Origin: Leptospira saintgironsiae
GTDB taxonomy: Bacteria > Spirochaetota > Leptospiria > Leptospirales > Leptospiraceae
Reading direction: 5' to 3'
NCBI RefSeq assembly: GCF_002811765.1
Contig: NZ_NPDR01000003.1
Coordinates: 248,001 to 312,000 of the forward strand
DNA length: 64,000 nucleotides
Shown here: positions 31,250 to 44,122 of the stretch, in pieces
How the letters are laid out: every line of letters begins with the position of its first letter
Position numbering within the stretch: the stretch's first letter is position 1
Program-made: the position numbers and the translations under genes
The notes under the pieces: model-generated
What the model saw: the letters and a program-made list of their open reading frames with translations, nothing else
Told to the model about the DNA's origin: nothing
Databases searched by the model: none

Positions 31250-32152
31250 TTGAAAGACTCCGTTTTGCGTCCCCGCAGAACAGGAGTAGATTCCGTTCTT
31301 AAAACTCATTCCTCCGAACTATTTATCAAAAGAGAAGATCGGATCTTTTTCTCCCAAGGGACAAAAATCCGCAAATTACTCGGGATTTATAGAAGCTTAG
31401 AATCGAAACTCCGTTCCGGCGAAATCCAGAATATCATTTTACAAGGGAATTTGCATTCGAATGCGATTCTTGCTGGGAGTTTATTTTTTAAGTTTGTCGA
31501 TGTGCCTACAAAAATCCTGGGATATTCCAGGGATCCAAAGTTAATTACTCCTGCTTCTATCATTTCTAAACGATTTTCAGAGCTACAATTGTATCCGACT
31601 AGGAAGGAATGGGAGAAAGCTGTCGAAGATACTAGAAAATCTCTTCTTACCAACCAAGCCCTAATTCCGGAATTTCTATTCACATCGTTTGCCCTGGAAG
31701 GACTCACTTCTATCTGGGATGAAATAGATCATAGTCAGTATGATCGAATTGTTTTAGATGTTGGTTCCGGACTTACTTGGCTCTCTGGAATTCTTTGGGG
31801 AAAACTTCCTATAACGGGAATTTGTCTTGGCTTAGAGAAGAAAAAGTTTGGGCCTTGGATGGAATCAAATCTGTCGTCACTTCGACTTTCGAAATTAAAC
31901 CTTCCTTATGAAAGCCTAATCGATCCTCAGGAAAAACTAAAAGCCAATTTCTCCTATGGAAAAAAAGGGAATATCTGGTTAGAAAAATCTAAAGACTATC
32001 AAAAACGATTTGGGATTTATTTGGAGCCAATTTATGGGGCAAAGTCTATTAGCATTATTGAATCTATGATGGAAAAAAGAGAATTAGAAGGGCGAATTTT
32101 GTATATTTACCAAGGGGGAATTTTACAAGGAGGGGTTTCTTCTATTCTTTAA
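31250..32152 (+). CDS. PLP-dependent ACC deaminase/D-cysteine desulfhydrase family protein
   Basis: A 300-residue fold-type II PLP enzyme. The likely Schiff-base Lys is in FSQGTKIRKLLG near residue 39, and the SNH-type motif is seen as QGNLHSNAILAG near residue 68. These match the 1-aminocyclopropane-1-carboxylate deaminase/D-cysteine desulfhydrase group. It is shorter than the usual 330-340 residues. The start is TTG at 31250, three bases after lepA, so the gene is probably translated from the lepA transcript. Substrate unknown; D-cysteine is one candidate. A hairpin terminator follows. Confidence 0.78.
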   Translation: MKDSVLRPRRTGVDSVLKTHSSELFIKREDRIFFSQGTKIRKLLGIYRSLESKLRSGEIQNIILQGNLHSNAILAGSLFFKFVDVPTKILGYSRDPKLITPASIISKRFSELQLYPTRKEWEKAVEDTRKSLLTNQALIPEFLFTSFALEGLTSIWDEIDHSQYDRIVLDVGSGLTWLSGILWGKLPITGICLGLEKKKFGPWMESNLSSLRLSKLNLPYESLIDPQEKLKANFSYGKKGNIWLEKSKDYQKRFGIYLEPIYGAKSISIIESMMEKRELEGRILYIYQGGILQGGVSSIL

Positions 32153-32169
32153 TTATTCTTCGCTAAAAA

Positions 32170-32203
32170 CAAAAAAGGCCCTCTTTCGAAGGCCTTCTTC
32201 TTA
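32170..32203. terminator. Bidirectional terminator between the PLP gene and sdhB
   Basis: Arms AAGGCC and GGCCTT flank a ten-base loop at about 32175-32196, with A-rich sequence before and T-rich sequence after. It can end both the plus-strand lepA/PLP transcript and the minus-strand sdh transcript. A second small inverted repeat, ATTAGGA/TCCTAAT at 32203-32218, adjoins it. Confidence 0.65.
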
Positions 32204-32220
32204 TTAGGAAATCCTAATTC

Positions 32221-32951
32221 TTAAGAAAGAATAAATTCTTTGTTTAGAACTCGGATGAAATCCCGTTTGATATCTTTAGGGCAAGCAGCTTCGCATTCGT
32301 ACTGGTTTGTACAATTTCCGAAACCTTCTTTGTCCATTGCATTTACCATGTTTTTCACACGTTCTTTTTTCTCTACCTGGCCCTGAGGAAGTAGTGCAAG
32401 GTGGGAAACTTTTGCAGAAACGAATAACATCGCAGAAGCATTTTTACAAGAAGCTACACAAGCACCACAACCGATACAGGTTGCCGCGTCCATTGCAACG
32501 TCAGCATCCTTTTTGGGAATAGGTAATGCGTTTGCGTCAGGAGCTCCACCTGTATTGATACTTATGAATCCTCCTGATTGGATGATCCTATCAAAACCAC
32601 TACGATCCACTATCAAATCTTTTATAACTGGGAATGCTTTCGCTCTCCATGGCTCTAAGTAAATAGTGTCTCCATCTTTAAAACTTCTCATATGAAGTTG
32701 GCAAGTGGTCACACCAGGAAGAGGCCCATGAGCCTCTCCATTGATCATAATATTACAAGAACCGCAAATACCTTCTCTACAATCGTGCTCGAACGCAATC
32801 GGATCATCACCTTTTACGATCAGGTCCTCGTTAACTACGTCTATCATTTCTAAGAAAGACATATCAGGAGAAATATCTTTGGCATCGTAGTTTACGATCT
32901 TGCCTTTCTCTTTTGCGTTTTTCTGTCTCCAGACTTTTAGTTTGAGGTCCA

Positions 32952-32952
<1 letters not shown>
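32221..32952 (-). CDS. sdhB: Succinate dehydrogenase/fumarate reductase iron-sulfur subunit
   Basis: A 243-residue Fe-S subunit that carries electrons between flavin and quinone. The N-terminal [2Fe-2S] motif is [10 protein letters not shown] with a distal Cys in TTCQLH. The C-terminal clusters use [13 protein letters not shown] and [14 protein letters not shown]. Its start overlaps the sdhA stop by one base. It is the last gene of the sdhC-sdhA-sdhB operon. Whether the complex runs as dehydrogenase or reductase cannot be read; an aerobic leptospire implies dehydrogenase. Confidence 0.94.
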
Positions 32953-34867
<1,915 letters not shown>

Positions 34868-34868
<1 letters not shown>

Positions 34869-35569
34869 TATTGCGCTCCTGGAACTTTCACGAAGTTGAG
34901 AAGAATGGCAAGCGGCATAGAAACATTGCCGATGAAGATGGTCAAAGCGTAGAGGATCGCAAATGCGTTCGTCTTAGGCGCCCAGAAAGTGGTGTTAAAA
35001 CCAAGAGTTTGGAAAACACTCGTCACTCCATGACGCAAATGAAACGCAAGCAAGGTCATCGCTACGATATAGGAAATAGAAACGTAAACATTCTTAAATC
35101 CTAAGATCACCATAGTGTAAACATCATGCCTTTGTCTGTCGCCAAGGGTTTCTTGGAGAGCAAAGTTTTCAGGCTGAATCTTACCAATAGTAAAATGAAG
35201 CAAATGGTATATTACGAAAGCTAATAATACGGAACCAGTCAGAGCCATATAGCGGGAAGACAAAGTAGCTTGGATCGTACTTTCTTTTACATACCCTACC
35301 GGTCTTGCCTTCTTGTTTTCAAGAGACAATTTGAGGGCGTAGTAAACGTGTAATACGAACGCTACTAAAAGGATTCCGCGGGCCAGCCATAATAGTCCGC
35401 CTAAATTGTGTAAGAACTCAGCGTAAGTATTAATCTTATCGGGTTCTTGGAAGATCTGGAGGTTCCCCAGCATGTGTACAAACACAAAGCCGAAGAGAAT
35501 GATTCCGGTAATCGCAACGATAGTCTTTCTACCGATGGACGACCTTAGATATCCAGCTTGAAAATCCAT
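34868..35569 (-). CDS. sdhC: Succinate dehydrogenase cytochrome b558 subunit
   Basis: A 233-residue membrane anchor with five hydrophobic spans, holding haem and the quinone site. His residues at span edges ([11 protein letters not shown] near residue 31, [11 protein letters not shown] near residue 77, [10 protein letters not shown] near residue 120, [16 protein letters not shown] near residue 171) match the single-subunit cytochrome b558 type, which replaces the separate SdhC and SdhD. It leads the operon and has a strong AGGAG ribosome binding site. It is divergent from the aldo/keto reductase gene over a 226-base gap with no obvious operator. Confidence 0.9.
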
Positions 35570-35795
35570 TCAAAATCTCCTGTGAGGATCATGGGAAGAA
35601 GTCATCGATTTGTTTGAAGAAGGGAGCAAAAACGAAAGATCGAATTTAGAATCCCTCTACAAAGTAGGATAAAAAACCAGGTTCAGACGAAAAGCACTTT
35701 TAAACTTAAAGACAAAAAATGACATTTGCTGAGGAATATTTAGACTTGGTCTCATTTAGTCCGATAGTGCGACGCGAAAATTCAAAAAACCGCAA

Positions 35796-37277
35796 ATGAT
35801 TTCTAAAGATCCGTTTCAGACTTTGTATCGAGAGCCCCTTCACGAGGGGAGGAAGGAAAAATTCTCCCTTGGAAAAAAGGGAGAAGGACTCGGCTATTTT
35901 CTATTCAGAGAACTTAGGCTTTCCCGAATCGCGTTCGGTGGATATAGGATAGGCCTCGAAGATCCGGAACATAAAGAATCTCTACTGCTTGCACTCAAAT
36001 CAGGAGTGAACGTCATTGATGTTTCAGCGAATTACGGAGATGGAGAAGCTGAAAGTTTAGTGGGGAAGGTCTTGGATGAAAATTTCAAAAAAAGGCATCT
36101 TCACAGAAAGGAAATTTTTTTAGTCACCAAGGCTGGATACATCCAGGGAAAAAATATGAAACTCGTGGAGTCCAAAGAAAAGGAGAAGGACCAATTTCCT
36201 GAAATCACTTATTACCAACCAGGATGTTATCATTGTATCTCTCCGGAATTTTTGGAAGACCAATTGGAAAGATCCAGAAAACGCCTGGGACTCGCAACCA
36301 TTGACGCATTCTTATTACATAATCCCGAATATTTCCTAAGCCATTCCGAAAAGAATGGAATTCCAAAAGAAGAAGCCCAAGCAGAATACTATCGTAGGAT
36401 CAAAGAGGCGTTTCTATTTTTAGAGAAGGCAAGAAAAGAAGGAAAAATCCAGTTTTATGGAATTTCCAGTAATACATTTCCTATTCCGGAAGAAGAATAT
36501 ACTCATACTTCTTTGTCGAAGTGCCTACAAATTGCTGAGAAAATTGCAGGAAAGGAGAATGGATTCGCAGTGGTCCAGTTCCCAGCGAATTGGTACGAAG
36601 ACGGATTCCTTCGGAATCGAAATTCCGAAAATAAGACTCTACTTGAAATTTGTAGTAACTTCGACCTTCTTCCTCTTATCAACAGACCGCTTAATTCTTT
36701 CCAAGCAGGAAAGGGAATGGTCCGACTCTCTTATACTCCTCAGAGCCAAGCTCCAGATCAGTCTAAGATACTACAAATCCTAGAACTCGAGTCCTCTCTT
36801 CTTGAACCACTTTCCCAAAATCCGAACCGGAATTCACTTTCCAAACTCTGGCAAACATATGGAGAGAAGGTCCGATCTGAAGAACAATTTCAGGTCCTTC
36901 TCCAAAAATCCTGGATCCCTGCTTTGCGAGGAGTCATCGACGAAGTATATTCTGAAAAAGGAAAAGAATCCGCCGAAGAATATCTGAGAGTTTTGAACAC
37001 CGCGCTTCCATTATTGGAAGAACAAATACAAATTCGTTCTTCAGAAAATTTATCCGGCCTATACGAAAACCTTGTCTCCAGATTTCATTCCAATGGAGAA
37101 TCTCCGGAAAGTTTATCCTCTCTCATGGTATTTCATCTCGCTTCTCTTCTGGAAAAAGGAACAGTCTTACTCGGAATGAGAAAAAGAAAGTATGTAAGAG
37201 ACATTCTTCCAATTTTCAAAAAACCACTGCCTGAAATCTCAAGATCCGAATGGGGAGAAAATGGAATTCGATCCTGA
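35796..37277 (+). CDS. Aldo/keto reductase with a long C-terminal extension
   Basis: NAD(P)H-dependent oxidoreductase. The catalytic tetrad is intact: Asp75 and Tyr80 (VIDVSANYGDGE), Lys112 (LVTKAGY) and His175 (AFLLHNPEY). The barrel ends near residue 330. The total of 493 residues leaves about 150 residues of helical sequence that are not part of a normal reductase (about 310-330 residues). It lies just before the DUF309 gene, overlapping it by 17 bases. The substrate is unknown. Confidence 0.83.
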   Translation: MISKDPFQTLYREPLHEGRKEKFSLGKKGEGLGYFLFRELRLSRIAFGGYRIGLEDPEHKESLLLALKSGVNVIDVSANYGDGEAESLVGKVLDENFKKRHLHRKEIFLVTKAGYIQGKNMKLVESKEKEKDQFPEITYYQPGCYHCISPEFLEDQLERSRKRLGLATIDAFLLHNPEYFLSHSEKNGIPKEEAQAEYYRRIKEAFLFLEKARKEGKIQFYGISSNTFPIPEEEYTHTSLSKCLQIAEKIAGKENGFAVVQFPANWYEDGFLRNRNSENKTLLEICSNFDLLPLINRPLNSFQAGKGMVRLSYTPQSQAPDQSKILQILELESSLLEPLSQNPNRNSLSKLWQTYGEKVRSEEQFQVLLQKSWIPALRGVIDEVYSEKGKESAEEYLRVLNTALPLLEEQIQIRSSENLSGLYENLVSRFHSNGESPESLSSLMVFHLASLLEKGTVLLGMRKRKYVRDILPIFKKPLPEISRSEWGENGIRS

Positions 37278-37743
37278 AATACTCTCCATATTAGAAAAAG
37301 TGAAACAGGGAAACGCGGATGCGAGCTTCGACTACGCATGGGAAGAAGGAAGAAAACTTTATCTAAAAGGAAGATACTTCGAGTTACATGAAGTATTTGA
37401 ATTTCAATGGAAGAAGGAAAAAGGTGGAAGAAGACTTCTTCTACACGGATGGATCCAACTTGCCATTTCTTTGAATAAAGTATTTGTAAAACCGAATATA
37501 CGCGGATCTAAAATGCAAGCGGAGAAAGCTAGGGAGAAGTTCTTAAAACTTTCCGAAACTGGAGAACTTTCGCCTTTCGGAGCAGAAGAAAATGGGCTTA
37601 TCGTTTCCTATTTAAATAAACTTTTAAGCAATTTTGAAAGTGAAGAAAGTTGGGACCTCGAACGAATTAAAGAACTTTCTTTACCTGAAATGAAAGAAAA
37701 CCCAAAGGAATTGTTTTCAAGTTCTGTTTTCCCAGCATCGTGA
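37261..37743 (+). CDS. DUF309 family protein
   Basis: A 160-residue soluble protein. Its middle contains the DUF309 phrase [21 protein letters not shown] with [13 protein letters not shown] after it (residues about 30-80). The family has a helical fold and no known reaction; the His and Glu residues of FELHEVFE are conserved. It overlaps the aldo/keto reductase gene by 17 bases and is four bases before the hydrolase gene. That tight packing suggests that the three work together in some small-molecule pathway (inference). Confidence 0.8.
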   Translation: MEFDPEILSILEKVKQGNADASFDYAWEEGRKLYLKGRYFELHEVFEFQWKKEKGGRRLLLHGWIQLAISLNKVFVKPNIRGSKMQAEKAREKFLKLSETGELSPFGAEENGLIVSYLNKLLSNFESEESWDLERIKELSLPEMKENPKELFSSSVFPAS

Positions 37744-37747
37744 CTCT

Positions 37748-38641
37748 ATGGAAGTTTCGGATCCTCAAAACAAAAACCAAGAAAGTGGATTTTTCGAATC
37801 CGGCGGTTATAAACTCCATTATACAAAGAGAGATAATGGAAAGGGCAGAGCATTACTCTTACTTCATGGATTTATGGATTCTTCTCAAACCTTTTTGTTC
37901 CAGGAAGAATATTTATCTAAACATTTCGATCTTTATCGTTTTGATTATAGAGGACATGGAGATTCAGATTGGTTAAGAGAAGGTTTCTACCACTTCATGC
38001 TTCCTCTAGTGGATACCACAACATTCATCCAAAAATTTCTTCCTGAAAAATTCCATATACTTGGGCATTCCATGGGAGGCGGTCTTGGTTCTCGGATTGC
38101 AGGTTTGTATCCGGAGAGAGTAGAAAGCCTTGTATCTCTAGAAGGTTTTAGTTCTCTCCAAGATCCTGAAAAGGAAAGAAGAAGGTTCCTCGGCTGGTTG
38201 GAAAATTGGGAACAAAGCCTTGCAGGAAAAGATAGAAAGCGTCAAAAAAATTTCAAATCTGTAGAAGATGCTGCAGCAAGGCTTGCACCTATCTATCCAA
38301 GACTTCCTAAAGAAAGACTTTTAAAGATCACTGAAACATTAACAAGACCTGCAGAAGAGGGAGGTTATATGTGGAAAAGTGATCCTTCTTATAAAAATGG
38401 CCCTCCAGTCTTTATAAGTCCTCAATTCACTCGACATCTTTGGCAAACAATTGTATGTAATGTTCTCGTAGTTTATGGGCAAAAAACTCATCTTGCTTTG
38501 GATGATAGCAAAGAAGTATTCTCTCATATTAGAAATTTAAAATATACTGAAATAGAAGATGCAGGCCATAATATGCATCATGATCGTCCTGATATTCTCG
38601 AAAGCATACTCGAGGAATTCTACGTAACAAATTTAAAGTAA
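37748..38641 (+). CDS. Alpha/beta hydrolase
   Basis: A 297-residue single-domain hydrolase. The oxyanion loop [13 protein letters not shown] is near residue 37, the Y-R-G-H-G segment [11 protein letters not shown] near residue 65, the nucleophile elbow [10 protein letters not shown] with Ser near residue 107, and the general base His in [10 protein letters not shown] near residue 278. The fold resembles epoxide or ester hydrolases of the MhpC type. Substrate unknown. It ends the aldo/keto reductase-DUF309-hydrolase unit. A 168-base gap follows. Confidence 0.85.
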   Translation: MEVSDPQNKNQESGFFESGGYKLHYTKRDNGKGRALLLLHGFMDSSQTFLFQEEYLSKHFDLYRFDYRGHGDSDWLREGFYHFMLPLVDTTTFIQKFLPEKFHILGHSMGGGLGSRIAGLYPERVESLVSLEGFSSLQDPEKERRRFLGWLENWEQSLAGKDRKRQKNFKSVEDAAARLAPIYPRLPKERLLKITETLTRPAEEGGYMWKSDPSYKNGPPVFISPQFTRHLWQTIVCNVLVVYGQKTHLALDDSKEVFSHIRNLKYTEIEDAGHNMHHDRPDILESILEEFYVTNLK

Positions 38642-38809
38642 ACGGATTTTAAATATATCACGGTGTCGGATAACGCACTTGTTACTCACGCATGTTTAGT
38701 ACGAAAAATTCTGAGACATAAAAAATTTTCCTGAGTTTTTACAAAAAACACTTGTACTTTTACAGTACCGGAATAGTTTTCCTCCAACGTTTTGTAGTTA
38801 GGGGCGAAC

Positions 38810-39019
38810 ATGGTAAGCAGCAAATTTAAAGAGCAAATGGAAAGATACGTAAACTACCGAGGAATAGACATCATTCTCCATTTAAAAGATGGTTCTATTA
38901 TCGAATTGGATAAAAACAGAAGACTCGTAGGCGAAGAGATCGTGTATTTTCCACAAAAAGCGAATCCAAGTAAAATTTCTCTTACTATGATCCAAAAAGC
39001 GGATCTATTCGTCGCATAA
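38810..39019 (+). CDS. Small protein of unknown role
   Basis: 69 residues, with a clear start at ATG 38810 and no signal or membrane span. A beta-hairpin-like centre (IDIILHLKDGSIIELDKNRRLV) and a basic N-terminus are visible. It has its own strong terminator, which argues that it is a real short transcript. No family is recognised. The upstream 168 bases are AT-rich and may hold its promoter, but no consensus is clear. Confidence 0.6.
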   Translation: MVSSKFKEQMERYVNYRGIDIILHLKDGSIIELDKNRRLVGEEIVYFPQKANPSKISLTMIQKADLFVA

Positions 39020-39049
39020 CCAAAGCAACGAATCCCTTTAAAATGACCA

Positions 39050-39082
39050 AAACGACACCGGGATTACCCGGTGTTTGTTTAT
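39050..39082. terminator. Strong bidirectional terminator
   Basis: Arms ACACCGGG (39055-39062) and CCCGGTGT (39067-39074) pair perfectly over eight bases around an ATTA loop. T-rich sequence follows and A-rich sequence precedes. It serves the small plus-strand gene and the convergent minus-strand gene that ends at 39090. Confidence 0.85.
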
Positions 39083-39089
39083 AAAAACC

Positions 39090-39395
39090 TTAAGCTAAGG
39101 TCTGGATCAATTCTTCGATCTCTTTGATCTTATCAAAATCCTTTTCAGTGTAATTCAAGAACACATCGTATTCGACATCAGAAACACGATCACACTTGAT
39201 CACTTTCATAGGAATATCAATGGAACCAGAGATACTGATGGTTCCGACTTGCAGAGCAAGATTAGTTCCCGGCTCCCACGGAACATCAGTTCTATGCACG
39301 ATTCCTACGAGTACGTTTTCTGCAATCCTTAGCTTAGCACTTTCTAACACCTGAAAGTCTACGTTAAGAGTGGAGGGGATTCTATTGTATTTCAT
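39090..39395 (-). CDS. Small conserved protein, possibly PilZ-like
   Basis: A 101-residue beta-rich protein with one helix at the end (EKDFDKIKEIEELIQTLA). The strand pattern (NVDFQVLES, LVGIVHRTD, ALQVGTISISGSI, MKVIKCDRVSDVEYDVFLNY) is like PilZ domains that bind cyclic-di-GMP. The family's R-x3-R and D-x-S-x2-G signatures are not clear, so this is only a suggestion. It is transcribed alone, with the large 39.4-39.85 kb gap upstream. Confidence 0.5.
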   Translation of the reverse strand: MKYNRIPSTLNVDFQVLESAKLRIAENVLVGIVHRTDVPWEPGTNLALQVGTISISGSIDIPMKVIKCDRVSDVEYDVFLNYTEKDFDKIKEIEELIQTLA

Positions 39396-39850
39396 GGCGG
39401 TTCCTCCCGGTTTTTCTAAGAAATCTTAGATTAAGTCGCTTACGTTCCGATTAAGATCGTTTTACGATCCTGAAATAATCGTTCAGACAGGCGAATATCC
39501 TATTTATAGCAATTTCTATACCAGTAACCTTATATTGGGCCCCGGACAAAAAGAAAATCGTGCAATGCACTAAAATATTAGGTCTCTTTTCAATATAGCG
39601 AACAGATATGAGATTTTAACGGAGAAGGAGCCGGGTCTTTGGGATATCGAGGACTAAAATCTTACGATTTTGTCGAAGCTACTACAGGGCAGATTTTAGA
39701 GAAACTTACAATATTCTAATATATTGCTAATTTATTAAGCGAATTGGATCTTAAGCAGAGATTCCGATCTTCTGAAATTAATACAGTTTCAGAAGATCGA
39801 AATCATTTCTCAGAGGGAATAAACGGAAGCTTTTTGTCTTAGAGTTTTAC
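39396..39850. other. 455-base noncoding gap with hairpins
   Basis: No credible coding frame is seen. A perfect inverted repeat of 13-base arms lies at 39765-39777 and 39787-39799 around a 9-base loop. A shorter hairpin with GATCG/CGATC arms lies near 39450-39464. The first is 52 bases past the stop of the serA-like gene and could end its message, although it lacks a T-tract. The rest is AT-rich and may hold the promoter of the small minus-strand gene. Confidence 0.5.
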
Positions 39851-41074
39851 TCAGTAAAGAATTCTGGTCTTAAGAGATCCAGGATGTCTTTCTATTCTTT
39901 CTTTTAGTTCATCACCTACGCTCATATTGATGACCATAGATAAGTAACCAATTTCTGCGCTGGTTCCTAAATGTTGGGAGCTGATATTTGCACCAATCTC
40001 GGAAACCATACTGTTGATATCTTTTAAGAACCCAGGTTGGTTTTTATGAACATTCAGAATTCTATACATTCCCTGAGGAATAGGGTTTAATTCCAGATGT
40101 GGGAAGTTCACAGCAAAAGTAGTGGAACCATTGTTTACAAACTTCAAAAGTTTAGAAGCAACTTCCGTTCCTATATTCTTCTGGGCTTCTTCCGTAGAAC
40201 CACCGATATGAGGGGTCAATATTACGTTTTGCAGATTCTGCAAAGGAGTGATGAATGGATCGCTATTAGATTCAGGCTCTTGTGGAAAAACATCCACTCC
40301 GGCACCTGCAATATGACCAGACTTAATCGCTTCAGCCAATGCTTCCAGATCCAAAACTTTTCCTCTGGAAAGATTGATAATATAGGCTCCCTTTTTTGTA
40401 GCCTTAATTTCCTTAGCTGCATACAAATTCATTGTTTCCGGAAGTTCTGGCACATGGAAGGTAACAAAATCAGAAACGGAAAGTAATTCTTCGTAAGAAT
40501 TGAGTGGAGTAGCGTTTCCTAAAGGAAGAACAGTTTGTATATCGTAATAGACCACTTTTAGGCCCATTGCTTCTGCAAGAACGGAAACCTGGCTTCCAAT
40601 ATGACCGTAACCTACGATTCCTAGAGTTTTTCCTCGAACTTCGAAACAATTCTTAGAAATTTTATTCCAGATACCTGCGTGAGTATTTCGGATATGATCC
40701 GGAACTCTTCTGGCTAACATTATGATTTCCGCAATTACAAGTTCAGCAACGGAGCGTGTGTTTGAATAAGGTGCGTTGAATACTGGGATCCCTTTCTTCT
40801 CAGCTTCTGCTAAATCTACTTGGTTTGTTCCGATACAAAAACAACCTACTGTCATAAGTCGTTTTGCTTTGGCTAAAACAGGTGCGGTCAGATTGGTTTT
40901 ACTTCGGATCCCCAGAACATGAATGTTCTCGATTTCTTTTGAAAGTTCGTCTTCGCCCAGGGCTTGGGGGAGAAGGCGGACATTAAAACCGTCTTTTTGA
41001 AAGAGTTGGAATGCGTCTTGGTGTACATTCTCTAAGAGGAGGACGTTTATCTTTTCTTTCGGGTAGGAAATCAT
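39851..41074 (-). CDS. serA: D-3-phosphoglycerate dehydrogenase-type protein
   Basis: NAD-dependent 2-hydroxyacid dehydrogenase of the SerA group, first step of serine synthesis from 3-phosphoglycerate. The Rossmann motif GIVGYGHIGSQV is near residue 150, NLSRGKV near residue 235, and the catalytic His is in LTPHIGGS near residue 288. A C-terminal ACT domain (residues about 330-407, starting YRILNVHKNQPGFLKDIN) implies feedback by serine. The 407 residues match the E. coli type. It is a single gene, divergent from a lipoprotein gene. Confidence 0.9.
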   Translation of the reverse strand: MISYPKEKINVLLLENVHQDAFQLFQKDGFNVRLLPQALGEDELSKEIENIHVLGIRSKTNLTAPVLAKAKRLMTVGCFCIGTNQVDLAEAEKKGIPVFNAPYSNTRSVAELVIAEIIMLARRVPDHIRNTHAGIWNKISKNCFEVRGKTLGIVGYGHIGSQVSVLAEAMGLKVVYYDIQTVLPLGNATPLNSYEELLSVSDFVTFHVPELPETMNLYAAKEIKATKKGAYIINLSRGKVLDLEALAEAIKSGHIAGAGVDVFPQEPESNSDPFITPLQNLQNVILTPHIGGSTEEAQKNIGTEVASKLLKFVNNGSTTFAVNFPHLELNPIPQGMYRILNVHKNQPGFLKDINSMVSEIGANISSQHLGTSAEIGYLSMVINMSVGDELKERIERHPGSLKTRILY

Positions 41075-41187
41075 AGTTCTATTGCCATGGAACGTATCCT
41101 TGGCTTCTCTGAAAACGGATTTTTTACTTCACCTTTGGGGGATCGTAAGAAGAATGGAATGGAAATCACAAAGGAGACCACCTTTTA

Positions 41188-41733
41188 ATGATCCGTTCTA
41201 ATTTCTCTTTTTTACAAGTTTCTATCTTTGCCGTATTTTTTGCAATTTTACTGAATTCCTGCTCGGCTCGGGTCCAAGTCCTCCCTGAACCAGTGGTGGA
41301 GCAGACACTTTTCAGAAGTGGTCCTATCTGTCCCGGTGCAATTTTCTGCAGTGTGGGAAAACCTGGGTCTTTGAATTTTAAGGGCATCCTGATAAATAAA
41401 ACAGGGGAGAAACCAATCTTCCTGGAATACTATATGAGTTCGTTCGAGGAAAGTTTTCCGATCGGGGTTTCTATGAAGTTAGACCAAACCTGGCATAACC
41501 TCAGAAAAACTTCTACGGATTATGGTGATACTGTTCGTGTAGTCTCCATTCTTCCTACAGATGTGGCTGATAAACTGCTTTCTGCGAAAGAAGTTCAGTT
41601 TAGCTTTTCTTCTCGAGATAATACAAGCACATACACTTTAAGTTCCTCCAATACAGATAGTTTAAAATCTTTATTGAAGGATCTAAAAGAAAAGTTAGAT
41701 TCTCAAGCGAAACTAACGATCACAAATCATTAA
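41188..41733 (+). CDS. Hypothetical lipoprotein
   Basis: The signal MIRSNFSFLQVSIFAVFFAILLNSC puts the lipidated Cys at position 25. The mature 157 residues contain a Cys pair in GPICPGAIFCSVGKPG (near residue 52) that may form a disulfide, and are otherwise beta-strand rich with a helical C-terminus. No family is recognised. It is transcribed alone and ends at a hairpin shared with the convergent lysS. Confidence 0.7.
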   Translation: MIRSNFSFLQVSIFAVFFAILLNSCSARVQVLPEPVVEQTLFRSGPICPGAIFCSVGKPGSLNFKGILINKTGEKPIFLEYYMSSFEESFPIGVSMKLDQTWHNLRKTSTDYGDTVRVVSILPTDVADKLLSAKEVQFSFSSRDNTSTYTLSSSNTDSLKSLLKDLKEKLDSQAKLTITNH

Positions 41734-41740
41734 GACCGAA

Positions 41741-41768
41741 CCCGAGCATGTTAATGGCTCGGGCTTTA
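41741..41768. terminator. Bidirectional terminator between the lipoprotein gene and lysS
   Basis: Arms CCCGAGC (41741-41747) and GCTCGGG (41757-41763) pair perfectly around a 9-base loop, with CTTTAAG after. It lies between two convergent genes and can end both. Confidence 0.65.
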
Positions 41769-41782
41769 AGAAAGAATTCTTC

Positions 41783-43282
<1,500 letters not shown>

Positions 43283-43283
43283 T

Positions 43284-43919
43284 CTAATTTCCTAATAGTA
43301 TCAAATATAAATGTTTCGAGAGTCTTCCTAAGATGGATTCCAGGCTTTTTGGTTTTGTAAACCAATCCCAGGATCCTATCCCTTCGTTTACCTTGGAGAC
43401 AGCGATATAAATTCCCGCAGGTTCCAGCACATTTCTATATAATTTTAACAAGGTTGCAGAATCGTATTCTTTTCCTATCAAAAGAAAAGTTTTCCACTGA
43501 CGATCTAATGCGATCTTTAAGAGAGTTTTGGGGAATTCCTGAGCACCAGACTCTACAGTATAAACTAAGATCTTAGTCTCATCTACTCCTAAGGAAACCA
43601 GATAGCTTTGTAAGGAAGAAGTCGGATCCCCAGCAATTCCCAAATCAGACTCTTGGTTAGGAGGAGAATGTAAAATTACGATAACAGGAGCCAGGCCCTT
43701 CTTCCATAATGCAGCCGCCTGCTTGAATTTATCTTTTTTACCAGTTTCGATTGCCTCTAATACAAGTGCGTCCGATTTTTTTGGATCCGCTTTTGAGACT
43801 AAAAGATAAGGAGAAGAAAAGAATAAGATCAGAAATAGGATCAATAATCCAAAAAAGCCGTATGAAACAAGTTTGGCTTTATCTAAGAAATCTTTAACGG
43901 AGAGAGCACCCGATGCCAT
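43284..43919 (-). CDS. DUF218 (YdcF/ElyC-like) membrane-anchored protein
   Basis: The start is ATG 43919 (211 residues); a longer frame to 44021 would run through the tRNA-Leu gene and is rejected. There is an N-terminal membrane span ([17 protein letters not shown], residues about 19-35). The rest fits DUF218: [27 protein letters not shown], then VILHSPPNQ and a [21 protein letters not shown] segment. Relatives affect envelope polysaccharide or undecaprenyl-lipid steps. It precedes lysS by one base. Confidence 0.68.
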   Translation of the reverse strand: MASGALSVKDFLDKAKLVSYGFFGLLILFLILFFSSPYLLVSKADPKKSDALVLEAIETGKKDKFKQAAALWKKGLAPVIVILHSPPNQESDLGIAGDPTSSLQSYLVSLGVDETKILVYTVESGAQEFPKTLLKIALDRQWKTFLLIGKEYDSATLLKLYRNVLEPAGIYIAVSKVNEGIGSWDWFTKPKSLESILGRLSKHLYLILLGN

Positions 43920-43974
43920 AGTTTTACCGAGGGTTGGTTTTTCGAAGTGGGGAAAGGTTTTAAGGTAGGACGAA

Positions 43975-44060
<86 letters not shown>

Positions 44061-44122
44061 TCGCGATTGACAGACTGGGTGACTAGGTTCCGGTGTCAAG
44101 GAAATTCAACCGAGGCTTGAGT

